From NCBI RefSeq assembly GCF_014696875.1, contig NZ_JACJQV010000161.1, positions 1 to 43,032 of the forward strand: a DNA stretch of 43,032 nt, in the 5' to 3' direction. Both the position numbers and the translations under genes were made by a program. This document shows, piece by piece, positions 7,187 to 15,148 of the stretch. Origin of the DNA: Microcystis wesenbergii FACHB-1317. Lineage in GTDB: Bacteria > Cyanobacteriota > Cyanobacteriia > Cyanobacteriales > Microcystaceae. Numbering within the stretch: position 1 is the first letter of the stretch; each line of letters begins with the position of its first letter. A model generated the notes under the pieces. That model had not been told where the DNA came from. It was given only the letters and a program-made list of their open reading frames with translations, and made no database searches.

Positions 7187-8014
7187 CTATGCAGGTTGCC
7201 AACAATCCTCACGAGTCAGACGAATTTGGGCAAGGGCAAAAATAGTCGGGATAATCCGGCCGTAATCAGTGGCGATCGCTTTCCAACCGAGATCAGCAAT
7301 AAACCAACCCCATAAAGCCGGTCCTGCCAAGCTTAACACGGTTCTGACCGCTCCGTAGCGGGCTGCCGCCCTAGTCATGCCCTGTTTAGCCGTTTGTAGG
7401 GCGATTTGATTAACAATTGCCCCACCCTGGACTAGGGCAGTTTTTGCCCCTTGATAGCGGACAAAATGGAGAGCGAACTGCCCGGCGATATGTTTGAGCA
7501 GAATCGGTTTCAGGATAGAATTAACGGCGATGACGCTACTGCCTTTGAGGACTATATCGAGGGGATTGTGTTGTAGGTGAACCGGTAAGGGTTGGGGAGT
7601 GTGGGAATCCGCGAGTGCTTTTTGAATTTGAATCGAGAGGGATTTTTGTTCCGATGGGGGGAGACGTTTCCAAGCTTTGTTAACGAGGTGAAGATAGATT
7701 TCCGCTTCAATTTCCGTTGTCGGCATTTTTTGGGAGTAGGGAACCTTGAGGAAATGACAGACACGAACGAGAATTTGACGATAACTAACTTTTTCCGTTT
7801 GACCCTTTAATACTGTCACACCATCGGCAGCCAGGTAACGAAAACGATCCTCGACGCTATCTAACCAACTTTCCCAATCTTGACTTTGAACGGCGATTGC
7901 GTCCGGCGCTCGTAGATAATCGAGAGGGTTAAAACGACGGCAAAAGAGGATGTTAGTGATTTGCTGCAGTTCCTCCTCGGTGGCTAACTCCAAAGCTGTG
8001 CGTAATTCGTCCAA
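7187..8014 (-). CDS. YaaW-like (UPF0174/DUF3944) protein
   Basis: 275 aa. The N-terminus DELRTALELATEEELQQITNILF resembles the DUF3944 helix found at the start of YaaW proteins. The middle holds a helical region (about 80-130). The C-terminal half is rich in Ala/Gly/Val with weak hydrophobic segments, including GPALWGWFIADLGWKAIATDYGRIIP, typical of the UPF0174 end. Function unknown. The start is TTG at 8012-8014, supported by AGGAGG about 10 nt upstream (minus strand, plus 8025-8030 region); no ATG fits. It ends one base before the IctB-like start, indicating a two-gene transcript. Family call is by recall of pattern, not alignment. Confidence 0.65.
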   Translation of the reverse strand: MDELRTALELATEEELQQITNILFCRRFNPLDYLRAPDAIAVQSQDWESWLDSVEDRFRYLAADGVTVLKGQTEKVSYRQILVRVCHFLKVPYSQKMPTTEIEAEIYLHLVNKAWKRLPPSEQKSLSIQIQKALADSHTPQPLPVHLQHNPLDIVLKGSSVIAVNSILKPILLKHIAGQFALHFVRYQGAKTALVQGGAIVNQIALQTAKQGMTRAAARYGAVRTVLSLAGPALWGWFIADLGWKAIATDYGRIIPTIFALAQIRLTREDCWQPA

Positions 8015-8111
8015 TGTGGTTTGTCCTCCTCAGCCCCAATAATCAAATCAGTTTCTCTAGTGCTGATTACTACTAATATTAACTCAAGGGTTCACAGGAT
8101 TAGGAAGGCTA

Positions 8112-9056
8112 GTGACAAATTTTTCGCTTAAGGTTGGGATCATTGGTGCGGGTTTAGCCGGGTTAACCTGCGCTCGTCAGTTGTGCGATCGAGGTTATAC
8201 TGTTAAGCTATTTGATAAGTCTAGAGGCATTGGTGGTCGTTTAGCCACGCGACGGGTTAATCGAGCTAATCAAGAGATGGCTGTGGATCATGGCTTGCCT
8301 TTTTTGACTGTTCAGGGCGAAAAAACGGCGGCTTTAATTGATAATCTCCTGAGAGAGAATATAGTTACTTCTTGGTTTGATTCTAGCTATGTTGCTCCTT
8401 CTGGCATCAATAGCGTGGCGAAATTTTTAGCTCAAGGTTTAGAAATTGAACGAGATTTTCTGGTTACTCGTCTGGAAAATCGTCAGGGAAAATGGGTTTT
8501 AAACAATAACGGTCAAATTCGGGGGGAGTTTTCGGTGATTGTCCTGGCTATTCCCGCCCCGCAAGCAGCGTTATTGTTAGAAAACTCTTGTATAACTACT
8601 ATGCCAGAATTGCGATCAATCGTTTACGACCCCTGTTTAACGGTAATGGCAGGTTATGGCGATTATTTACCCGCAGTTACTCCCTCTACCACCATCGCTT
8701 GGTTAGGACTTGATAGCAGTAAACGGCAATCATCCCCTGATTATGTCTTTGTTGTGCATAGTAGTGGAGATTTTGCGGTTAAATATCTCGATAGCGAGGA
8801 TTTAGAAGCAGTTAAGCTAGATTTGCTCTCTCGTGCTTCTTTGCCTCTCCCCGATTGGTCTCAGCTGCACCGTTGGCGTTATGCTTTAGTCCGTCAGGGT
8901 TTAGCTGTACCCTGTTTAAGTGTTAATAGTCCTTTACCTCTAGTTGCCTGTGGTGATTGGTGTCAAGGGGGAGATTTATCGAGAAATTCTTCCCTAGAAA
9001 CGGCCTTAACTTCTGGGATAGCGGCAGCTAATCAAGTTCAGCAGCTACTCTCTTAA
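8112..9056 (+). CDS. renalase-like FAD/NAD(P)-dependent oxidoreductase
   Basis: Flavoprotein of 314 aa with an N-terminal Rossmann motif GAGLAGLTCARQL (residues 10-22), an acidic end of beta-2 (KLFDKSRGIGGR, 32-43), and a C-terminal FAD-contact segment LVACGDWCQGGDLSRNSSLETALTSG. The KSRGIGGRLATRR segment and the final GD-x-C...ETA-x-SG region are typical of renalase-like NAD(P)-binding proteins annotated as amine-oxidase/FAD-dependent. Substrate unknown. The start codon is GTG 8112 with AGGAAGG just upstream; no better ATG exists. It is divergent from the YaaW-like gene, sharing a 97-bp intergenic region. Confidence 0.85.
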   Translation: MTNFSLKVGIIGAGLAGLTCARQLCDRGYTVKLFDKSRGIGGRLATRRVNRANQEMAVDHGLPFLTVQGEKTAALIDNLLRENIVTSWFDSSYVAPSGINSVAKFLAQGLEIERDFLVTRLENRQGKWVLNNNGQIRGEFSVIVLAIPAPQAALLLENSCITTMPELRSIVYDPCLTVMAGYGDYLPAVTPSTTIAWLGLDSSKRQSSPDYVFVVHSSGDFAVKYLDSEDLEAVKLDLLSRASLPLPDWSQLHRWRYALVRQGLAVPCLSVNSPLPLVACGDWCQGGDLSRNSSLETALTSGIAAANQVQQLLS

Positions 9057-9154
9057 GAATCTAGAGACAGGTTTAAATTCTTAGGTTAAGCTTAAGTTAA
9101 CAAAAGGTTAAATATATAATAATGTAGGTATCCTATACTGGGGGGTTGGTCACA

Positions 9155-9409
9155 ATGGAAAAATTCAATTCTAAAGATAACTTTCTCTACCCTAAAACCA
9201 GCTACAGGGGTTTATTCACGCCACAAAATTTAGTTTTTAACGCTAATTTGCAGGAATTCGCCCTGAGAGTCTCTTTTATCGCTGGTTTACACACGGGGGG
9301 AAAGCTTACCTCCACGGAAGCTTACGAGAAAATTAACCAGCTTTGGCAAGAGTTGAATACCAGTCAAAAATTCCTACTAGCTAATCATTTTGAGGATGAC
9401 GGAGATTGA
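9155..9409 (+). CDS. small conserved cyanobacterial protein (DUF7219-like)
   Basis: 84 aa from ATG 9155 (a TTG at 9146 is an alternative). No signal peptide or membrane segment. The sequence FLYPKTSYRGLF...NLVFNANLQEFALRVSFI...LTSTEAYEKINQLWQEL resembles a small protein widespread in cyanobacteria that I recall as DUF7219; this name is from memory. Function unknown. It is preceded by a run of G (9141-9145) that may be the ribosome-binding site and by an AT-rich stretch. Probably monocistronic. Confidence 0.7.
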   Translation: MEKFNSKDNFLYPKTSYRGLFTPQNLVFNANLQEFALRVSFIAGLHTGGKLTSTEAYEKINQLWQELNTSQKFLLANHFEDDGD

Positions 9410-9481
9410 GAGATGGGGTTTTTTAGTGATCAGTAAACAGTATCTAAACTGCCACAGTAACAAAAGTGGGTCAAGTAGTTC

Positions 9482-9763
9482 TTAAAGTTGTCTCAGCGCT
9501 TTCTCGCCATAGCTGGCAGTATTCTGAGAGACTGGGACTTGGTAAGTGGCGACTAATTCCGGTTTAGTGGTCAGAATCGAATATTCACAAGACTGGGGAT
9601 TGTCCATCCGCTCCTGAGCATTGAGGATTTCTAACCCCACCACGTTCCCTGACTGGTCATAGTCTAGAATCACCCCCGGACTCTGCTCGTCGCTTTCTGC
9701 AATCGGCACATTACTTAAGGTGATTTTGAGAGCATCAACGACTGGATCATAGGTCACTTTCAT
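9482..9763 (-). CDS. DUF2283-family protein
   Basis: 93 aa. MKVTYDPVVDALKITLSN followed by GVILDYDQSGNVVGLEILNA is the DUF2283 signature (a small beta-rich domain). Members are frequently encoded next to a DUF4258 protein and are suspected antitoxins; no such partner is present here, so it is an orphan. Start is ATG 9761-9763 with GGAG 6-8 nt upstream; the in-frame TTG at 9775 is less likely. A tail of about 35 residues after the domain (from SCEYSILTTK) is longer than in minimal members. Two direct repeats lie upstream. Confidence 0.8.
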   Translation of the reverse strand: MKVTYDPVVDALKITLSNVPIAESDEQSPGVILDYDQSGNVVGLEILNAQERMDNPQSCEYSILTTKPELVATYQVPVSQNTASYGEKALRQL

Positions 9764-9819
9764 GGCGTTCTCCAATACTTGCTAATTTTGCCGAGAGAGT
9801 AAGTGACTTTAAAAGTGGA

Positions 9820-9915
9820 GGGACAATTGATAGTTCACGACACAACCCCTTGAGAAACCACACTATCACACTATTTAACTATCTTGTCAAGGGACAATTT
9901 ATAGTTCACGACACA
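9820..9915. repeat. pair of 25-bp direct repeats, 71-bp period
   Basis: GGGACAATTGATAGTTCACG and following ACACA (9820-9844) recurs with one change at 9891-9915. The pair lies upstream of the DUF2283 gene. A minus-strand TTGACA (plus 9885-9890) with a weak -10 GATAGT (plus 9862-9867) lies between the copies, so they may flank its promoter. No tandem extension. Confidence 0.7.
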
Positions 9916-9955
9916 GAAACAAGAAGAGCCATACTCTGTCACTTAAAACTCAAAT

Positions 9956-10000
9956 CTGATAACTGATAACTGATAACTGATAACTGATAACTGATAACTG
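9956..10000. repeat. heptamer array (TGATAAC)n
   Basis: About six perfect TGATAAC units ending 9 bp downstream of the rodA stop (10010-10012 on the minus strand). Same unit as the arrays at 12820 and 18153. Confidence 0.95.
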
Positions 10001-10009
10001 CACGACTAC

Positions 10010-11290
10010 TTAGTACAAACGCTTACGGGGGCGATAATTAGCCACGGATTCCACTAAACCCAAGGCAATAAAATTGGTTAATAAAGATGAACGTCCATAA
10101 CTTAACCAGGGTAAAGGAATCCCTGTAATCGGGGCTAATCCCACGGTCATGCTAATATTAAGAATTGCCTGAAAAGCGATCATCGAGAGAACACCGATCG
10201 CTATTAAAGAACCAAAGTTTTCTTTAGCAGTATTAGCAATGACTAACAAACGCCAACAAACTAACCAGAAAGCTATTAAAACTAGAATACTGCCGACAAA
10301 ACCGAATTCTTCCCCGACTACGGAGAAGATAAAATCGGTGTGTTGTTCGGGAATAAAATTTAATTGGGTTTGGGTGCCTTGGTGTAATCCCCGTCCCAAT
10401 AATTCTCCAGATCCGATGGCAATGCGGGATTGAATTAATTGATAACCTCCCCCCAAAGGGTTCTTTTCTGGGTCAAGAAATAGGGTTAAACGATCTTTTT
10501 GATATTCTTTTAATAAACCCCAAAAAACCTCGCCTAATTTACCCACTGCCAGATTAGCTGCCACCACGAGGAAAGTAGATAAAAAACGGTAGGGAAGGGT
10601 AAACCAAGCAAGAACACCGATAATAATTGCTAAAACAATCCAAGCAGGAAAAAGTAAATTAAACAGAAAAACCGATGCGAGGGGAGATAAGAGGATAATC
10701 ATCCAAGGCAGTTTCGCATTAGCCCAGTAAATCATGCCTAGGGTAATTGCCCCAAAGACTAATCCTGTCCCCAGGTCCGGCTGCGCCATAATTAACACCC
10801 AGGGGATGGCAGTGACGGCAAAGACACGAGCGATCGCAAAAAGATTATCGGCGGGACGATGATGTAGGAGGGCTGCCAGGGTGATAATTAAACCTACCTT
10901 GGCAAATTCCGACGGTTGCACGTTAAAACTGCCGATATTAATCCAACTTTGCGCCCCATTCGCCGTCACCCCTAGGATAATTACCGCGATTAGGGAGAGA
11001 TTGGTGAGAAGGTAGGTTAACCAGTGCCATTTCAGCAGACTTTCGTAACGACAACGGGCCAGAAATAAAGCGATCGCCACTCCCCCGGCCCCGAATAACC
11101 AGTGTTGCCACCAATCGAGAGCAGTGGTGTTCCTTTCGGCACTACGAATCATTAAACCACCGAAAACGGTTAAACCCGTCACCAAAACGAACAAAAGCCA
11201 ATCAATTTGGGCTATATCCCGGAAAATGAAGCTAAACCGCTCATTAAAACCCCTTAGTTTCCTACTAATAAGGGACTGTCTTCTCACCAT
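10010..11290 (-). CDS. rodA: rod-shape SEDS peptidoglycan polymerase RodA
   Basis: SEDS-family glycosyltransferase that polymerises lipid II for lateral cell-wall synthesis with a class B PBP; inner membrane, about 10 hydrophobic segments, 426 aa. Family motifs: SWINIGSFNVQPSEFAKVGLI, AQPDLGTGLVFGAI (Asp is the proposed catalytic residue), the large extracytoplasmic loop DRLTLFLDPEKNPLGGGYQLIQSRIAIGSG with FIPEQHTDFIFSVVGEEFGF, and GLAPITGIPLPWLSYGRSSLLTNF. These favour RodA over FtsW. I take ATG at 11288-11290 behind GGGGAGAGA rather than the GTG at 11302. It lies downstream of mrp on the same strand but separated by about 220 bp of repeats. Confidence 0.94.
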   Translation of the reverse strand: MVRRQSLISRKLRGFNERFSFIFRDIAQIDWLLFVLVTGLTVFGGLMIRSAERNTTALDWWQHWLFGAGGVAIALFLARCRYESLLKWHWLTYLLTNLSLIAVIILGVTANGAQSWINIGSFNVQPSEFAKVGLIITLAALLHHRPADNLFAIARVFAVTAIPWVLIMAQPDLGTGLVFGAITLGMIYWANAKLPWMIILLSPLASVFLFNLLFPAWIVLAIIIGVLAWFTLPYRFLSTFLVVAANLAVGKLGEVFWGLLKEYQKDRLTLFLDPEKNPLGGGYQLIQSRIAIGSGELLGRGLHQGTQTQLNFIPEQHTDFIFSVVGEEFGFVGSILVLIAFWLVCWRLLVIANTAKENFGSLIAIGVLSMIAFQAILNISMTVGLAPITGIPLPWLSYGRSSLLTNFIALGLVESVANYRPRKRLY

Positions 11291-11316
11291 TTCTCTCCCC
11301 ACATTTACTAACTAAC

Positions 11317-11375
11317 TAGGGTTTGCTCAATAAATCTAAAAACATTGTTCGATAAGACTTTTAGACCTTTTTGAA
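11317..11375. repeat. dispersed repeat (TAGGGTTTGCTCAATAAATC type)
   Basis: Just upstream of rodA. The segment containing AATAAATCTAAAAAC, TTGTT and TAAGACTTT recurs at 33421-33467 with a few substitutions. Its first nine bases (TAGGGTTTG) are shared with the GCGGCAAAAAGTT element at 11482, 27501 and 41900, so these may be ends of related insertion elements. Confidence 0.65.
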
Positions 11376-11443
11376 ATCCAAAAGCACCGGCCCTTGGAGT
11401 GATCGGGGGGAAAATTTAGGGACTTTTTCCCTGAAAATGGGTA

Positions 11444-11512
11444 AAACCCTACACCCTACACCCTACACCCCACACCCTGCCCCCACCGAAAAACTTTTTG
11501 CCGCAAACCCTA
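11444..11512. repeat. (CCTACAC)n tract plus TAGGGTTTGCGGC element
   Basis: CCTACAC heptamers (11448-11477) are followed by a dispersed element (11482-11512; minus-strand reading starts TAGGGTTTGCGGCAAAAAGT). The element is also at 27501-27535 and 41900-41933. Its first three bases are the TAG stop of mrp. On the minus strand the tract gives four GGG runs with TGTA loops. Confidence 0.75.
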
Positions 11513-12571
11513 ACTATAGGCTGCTAGGGATACTTTCGCCGCCACCTGACGAGCGATCGCTATCAGGGCTTTAGCTGAGGCCGATTCCGGTTGCCCCAAA
11601 ACCACTGGTACGCCAGTATCACCGCCCTCCCGGAGGGATATCTCCAGAGGCACACATCCCAGTAAAGGAACGCCCAATTCTTGCGAGGTTTTTTCCCCAC
11701 CACCGGACCCAAATAGATCATAGGAGCGATCGGGCTGATCTGGGGGGATAAAATAACTCATATTTTCCACGATACCCAAAACCCGCGCCCCTAGCTGTTG
11801 GAACATTTTTAAACCCCGACGCGCATCAATTAAAGAAACCGTCTGGGGAGTGGTGACAATCACCGCACCCGCTAGGGGGACCGATTGAATTAAAGTCAAT
11901 TGTGCATCCCCGGTACCGGGAGGCATATCGACAATTAAATAGTCTAAATCGCCCCAATTGACTTGATAGAGAAACTGACGGATAATGCCGTTTAACATCG
12001 GACCGCGCCAGATTACCGGTTGATCGGGGTTGATCAAAAAGCCCATGGAAACCATTTTGATGCCATGGTTGAAAGCGGGTTCCAATATCTCGCCATTTGC
12101 GCCCTGTACCGTCACTTGTGCGTCATTTAAGCCCAACATTGTCGGGGCGTTGGGGCCGTAGATGTCCGCATCTAATAGCCCCACTTTTGCCCCTAAATGA
12201 GCCAAGGCGACGGCGATATTGACAGCCACGGTACTTTTTCCCACACCGCCCTTACCACTGGAAACGGCGATAATATTTTTAACCCCCTCCACGCCTTGGC
12301 GATCGGGTAAAGCTTTTTGTTGCGGGGTTTCGGCAGTTACTGCCACAGCGACACTTTCCACACCGGGCAGCTGTTTAACGGCTTTTTGGCAGTCTTCCAC
12401 GATAAATTCGCGCAAAGGACAGGCGGGAGTGGTCAAAACTAGGGTAAAGCTAACTTTTCCGCCATCGATCGCCACATTGCGGATCATGTTCAATTCCACT
12501 AGGCTTTTTTGCAGTTCTGGATCTTGAACGGGACGTAATACTTCTAAAATCGAGGCGGTATCAAGGGGCAT
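11510..12571 (-). CDS. mrp: Mrp/ApbC-family Fe-S carrier P-loop ATPase
   Basis: Cytoplasmic P-loop ATPase of the Mrp/NBP35 family, thought to carry and hand over Fe-S clusters, 353 aa from ATG 12569-12571 (an upstream TTG at 12592 adds 7 residues). N-terminal MIP18/DUF59 domain (about 1-85, VLRPVQDPELQKSLVELNMIRNV), then the deviant Walker A GKGGVGKST, switch DADIYGPNAP, and Walker B LDYLIVDMPPGTGD. Where many homologues have a CPxC cluster motif after ENMSYF, this one reads IPPDQPDRSYDLFGSGGG without cysteines; I recall the same in other cyanobacteria. The stop codon falls within a dispersed repeat. Co-directional with rodA but not close. Confidence 0.93.
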   Translation of the reverse strand: MPLDTASILEVLRPVQDPELQKSLVELNMIRNVAIDGGKVSFTLVLTTPACPLREFIVEDCQKAVKQLPGVESVAVAVTAETPQQKALPDRQGVEGVKNIIAVSSGKGGVGKSTVAVNIAVALAHLGAKVGLLDADIYGPNAPTMLGLNDAQVTVQGANGEILEPAFNHGIKMVSMGFLINPDQPVIWRGPMLNGIIRQFLYQVNWGDLDYLIVDMPPGTGDAQLTLIQSVPLAGAVIVTTPQTVSLIDARRGLKMFQQLGARVLGIVENMSYFIPPDQPDRSYDLFGSGGGEKTSQELGVPLLGCVPLEISLREGGDTGVPVVLGQPESASAKALIAIARQVAAKVSLAAYS

Positions 12572-12819
12572 GGTTTCAGTGTCTCTAGTCAAGTATTGTT
12601 CTTATGGTTATTTATCTTAACCTTGATGTCCGCACAGTTATCAGTGGGGAGTGGGGAGTTTTTTGCTGTGAACAGTGAACAGTAAGTAGTCGTGCAAAAT
12701 TAATTTCCTAGTGAAGATAGGCAAGAGGCAAAAGGCAAAAGGCAAGAGCGGGGTTAGATATGTGTAATTAATTTTGCTTAGGTACTTAATCAGTGAACTG
12801 AAAGCTCACATCTGTTTAA

Positions 12820-12917
12820 TGATAACTGATAACTGATAACTGATAACTGATAACTGATAACTGATAACTGATAACTGATAACTGATAACTGATAACTGAT
12901 AACTGATAACTGATAAC
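12820..12917. repeat. heptamer array (TGATAAC)14
   Basis: About 14 near-perfect TGATAAC units ending 10 bp before the MOSC gene's stop. The rest of the 12593-12819 gap holds degenerate GTGGGGA, GGCAAAAG and AATTAATTT short repeats; I see no gene there. Confidence 0.95.
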
Positions 12918-12927
12918 CCCCATTTCC

Positions 12928-13719
12928 CTAGATTACGGTAATAGGATCGCCGACTTTAATTGTACCCGTCTTTTCGGGGATGACATTTTCTCCGAACATA
13001 ATTCCCCCCGGGAAACTGCGAAAAGTGCTTAAGGTTTTTAAAGGTTCTTGCTGGGGATTTCTCCTACCTGTTTCTTGATCGGTGGTGGTGATAATACAGC
13101 GACTACAGGGTTTAACCAGAGCATAATTTATCTCTCCAATTGTGATCTTTTGCCAACTACTTTCGCTAAAAGCTCGATCGCTACTAATAACAATGTTAGG
13201 TCGAAAACGATTCATCGGCACTGGTGCAACTAAACGCCGATTTAAGTCCTCTAAAGAAGCAGTATTAGTTAATAAAATTGGATAACCATCGGCAAAGCTG
13301 ACGGGAGTATGATCGTTCCCCGCATAGCGAGGATTTGCAGGACGTGGATAATCGGGAGATTGTCGCACTAAACGACAGGGAATGTCCAGAATTTTCTCAA
13401 ACCATTCGGCGATTTCATCCCCTTGATCCATGGCTATGGTTTGAGATTCCCAGATTTGAACCGCTCTTTTTTCTCCTGTGAAATTAGGACAAAAAGTTAG
13501 GGAATCTTGAGATGTTTTCAGAGAAAAATTATCTCCTGTAATCGTGACAGAAACGGTAGCTAATTGCGGATATTGCCTTTGAGTGATAAATTTACCCTCG
13601 GCATCCACTAACATCATTTCCCGATCCCAGAGTAAACCTTTAGGAGTCACTTCAGCTTGGGATAATTGAATACCTCGACAGGATTTAATCGGGTAGATAT
13701 AGAGATCAGTAACCTGCAT
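12928..13719 (-). CDS. MOSC-domain protein (YcbX/MOSC N-terminal type)
   Basis: 263 aa. N-terminal MOSC beta-barrel domain (LYIYPIKSCRGIQLSQAEVTPKGLLWDREMMLVD, about 5-38) followed by the MOSC domain, with SSWQKITIGEINYALVKPCSRCIITTTDQETG near 190-221. The conserved Cys in KPCSRC is the residue that binds sulfur or molybdenum cofactor in MOSC proteins. Members such as YcbX work with Moco in reductive detoxification or sulfur transfer; substrate unknown. The ATG at 13719 overlaps the end of the glycosyltransferase gene by 14 bp, so translation is likely coupled although the functions look unrelated. Soluble, full length. Confidence 0.88.
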   Translation of the reverse strand: MQVTDLYIYPIKSCRGIQLSQAEVTPKGLLWDREMMLVDAEGKFITQRQYPQLATVSVTITGDNFSLKTSQDSLTFCPNFTGEKRAVQIWESQTIAMDQGDEIAEWFEKILDIPCRLVRQSPDYPRPANPRYAGNDHTPVSFADGYPILLTNTASLEDLNRRLVAPVPMNRFRPNIVISSDRAFSESSWQKITIGEINYALVKPCSRCIITTTDQETGRRNPQQEPLKTLSTFRSFPGGIMFGENVIPEKTGTIKVGDPITVI

Positions 13720-14983
13720 TTTCTTTCAGTAGTTCTACATATTTTTTAGCCACATCTTCCCACGTCCAGAGATTAATTTTATTGGGAATATCTTCGGGTA
13801 ACAAGCGAGGAATTGGATTGAGTATAAATTGTTCTAAACAATTAGCTAAACTGTCCGCATCTCCCCTATGATAGAATTGCACTCTTTCGGGACAATTATA
13901 TAATTCTACCTGTTCTTGAAACACTTCTAAATCGGAAGCAATAACGGGAATACCTTGTAAAATGGCTTCCGCTATTGCTAATCCAAAACCTTCGTATTTT
14001 GAGGGAAATACCACACAGGAACAGGTTTGATAATAAAATTGCAAGGTTTCATAGTCTTGATAACCTAATCCCTTGATATGACTCTCGAAAATTTCTTTAT
14101 TTTCCTGATAAAGTTGGGTACATTCTTTGAGATAGTCTTGGTATTCTTGGGTTTTGGACTGTTGAGACAATTGCAGATTTCCACTAACTAGATTATCGGT
14201 TTCTTTACCGATAAAAACTATTTGAAATTTTAAACCTTTTTTCGCTAGTGTAATTGCTGCCTTGAGCAAAGTTAAATGATCTTTGTAGATACCAAAAGAG
14301 GAGGGAAAATAAAAAGTAACTAGCTCGCTTTTGACTAAATCACTCTTGGGATGAGACTGATCGATAAATCCCGCTAAGGGTACAGCTTTTAATTTACTGG
14401 CATAGGTAGCATTGGGAAAAACTTTTAAAACATCGTCTTTAGTTTTTTGAGAAATTGTGAAGAGTAGATCGGCCTTATCTAACCATTCTTTTAAGACTTC
14501 ATTGTAGGTTTCTTGATAGGATTCTGAGTAAGTTAAGGGAGCAAATTGCCAAAAGACATCATAAATAATGCCACTTAAAGTAACCTTGACATTGGGGGGA
14601 GAAATCCGATTAGTCATCCCATACAAACAGTGATCAGCTTGGTAACGCTTGATAATCTGATTAATTCTTGCTTCGATGCGTAAAAGTTCAATTCTACGAG
14701 AGAAAAGACGATGAATAGAATTCAGTCTTAGGGTTTTGTAAAAATTCGCTAGAAGACCATAAAAATAGATTAATTTTGTTTCAGAACTCTGGGGGTAAAA
14801 ATTAAAATCTTCGTAGATAAGTTTATCGGAATCGTGCATTAAAGACTTAAAATATTCAATGTCATTAGGAGGGAGGACGATAATAATTTGTTCGACGTAT
14901 TCTAATAAGCTAGGTATTAAAGAGATAATGACTCTTTCTACTCCTCCTTTGCGATAAAACACGATCGGGATGACAATTTTCAT
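13706..14983 (-). CDS. glycosyltransferase, GT4-like
   Basis: 425 aa, GT-B fold. The N-terminus MKIVIPIVFYRKGGVERV has the GGVER glycine-rich acceptor loop of GT4 enzymes. The C-terminal half contains KGLGYQDYETLQFYYQTCSCVVFPSKYEGFGLAIAEAILQGIPVIASD, the donor-binding E-x7-E region. It probably adds a hexose from a nucleotide sugar during surface polysaccharide or lipid glycan assembly; donor and acceptor cannot be assigned. AAGGAAA precedes ATG 14983. It overlaps the MOSC gene and is divergent from another glycosyltransferase at 15149. The coding sequence is noticeably AT-rich compared with that neighbour, which may hint at different origins. Confidence 0.85.
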   Translation of the reverse strand: MKIVIPIVFYRKGGVERVIISLIPSLLEYVEQIIIVLPPNDIEYFKSLMHDSDKLIYEDFNFYPQSSETKLIYFYGLLANFYKTLRLNSIHRLFSRRIELLRIEARINQIIKRYQADHCLYGMTNRISPPNVKVTLSGIIYDVFWQFAPLTYSESYQETYNEVLKEWLDKADLLFTISQKTKDDVLKVFPNATYASKLKAVPLAGFIDQSHPKSDLVKSELVTFYFPSSFGIYKDHLTLLKAAITLAKKGLKFQIVFIGKETDNLVSGNLQLSQQSKTQEYQDYLKECTQLYQENKEIFESHIKGLGYQDYETLQFYYQTCSCVVFPSKYEGFGLAIAEAILQGIPVIASDLEVFQEQVELYNCPERVQFYHRGDADSLANCLEQFILNPIPRLLPEDIPNKINLWTWEDVAKKYVELLKENAGY

Positions 14984-15148
14984 AGATTTCCTTGCAGATA
15001 GCTGGCAATAAAAAGATTGATTTTTGACTTGAACCCATTATATGATAGGCTCGAATTGTTCTACTGAGTCGAGAAATCGAGTTAAATTCGAGAAACTAAG
15101 ACTCTATCACCCATCGCCCCTATTTTCCCTCGATCTTGGAGAAAAAGA

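Noticed and set aside
11510-12571. Broken mrp gene because the CPxC motif is missing
   Set aside because: The P-loop and other motifs are intact, and the cysteine-free segment is, to my knowledge, usual in cyanobacterial homologues.
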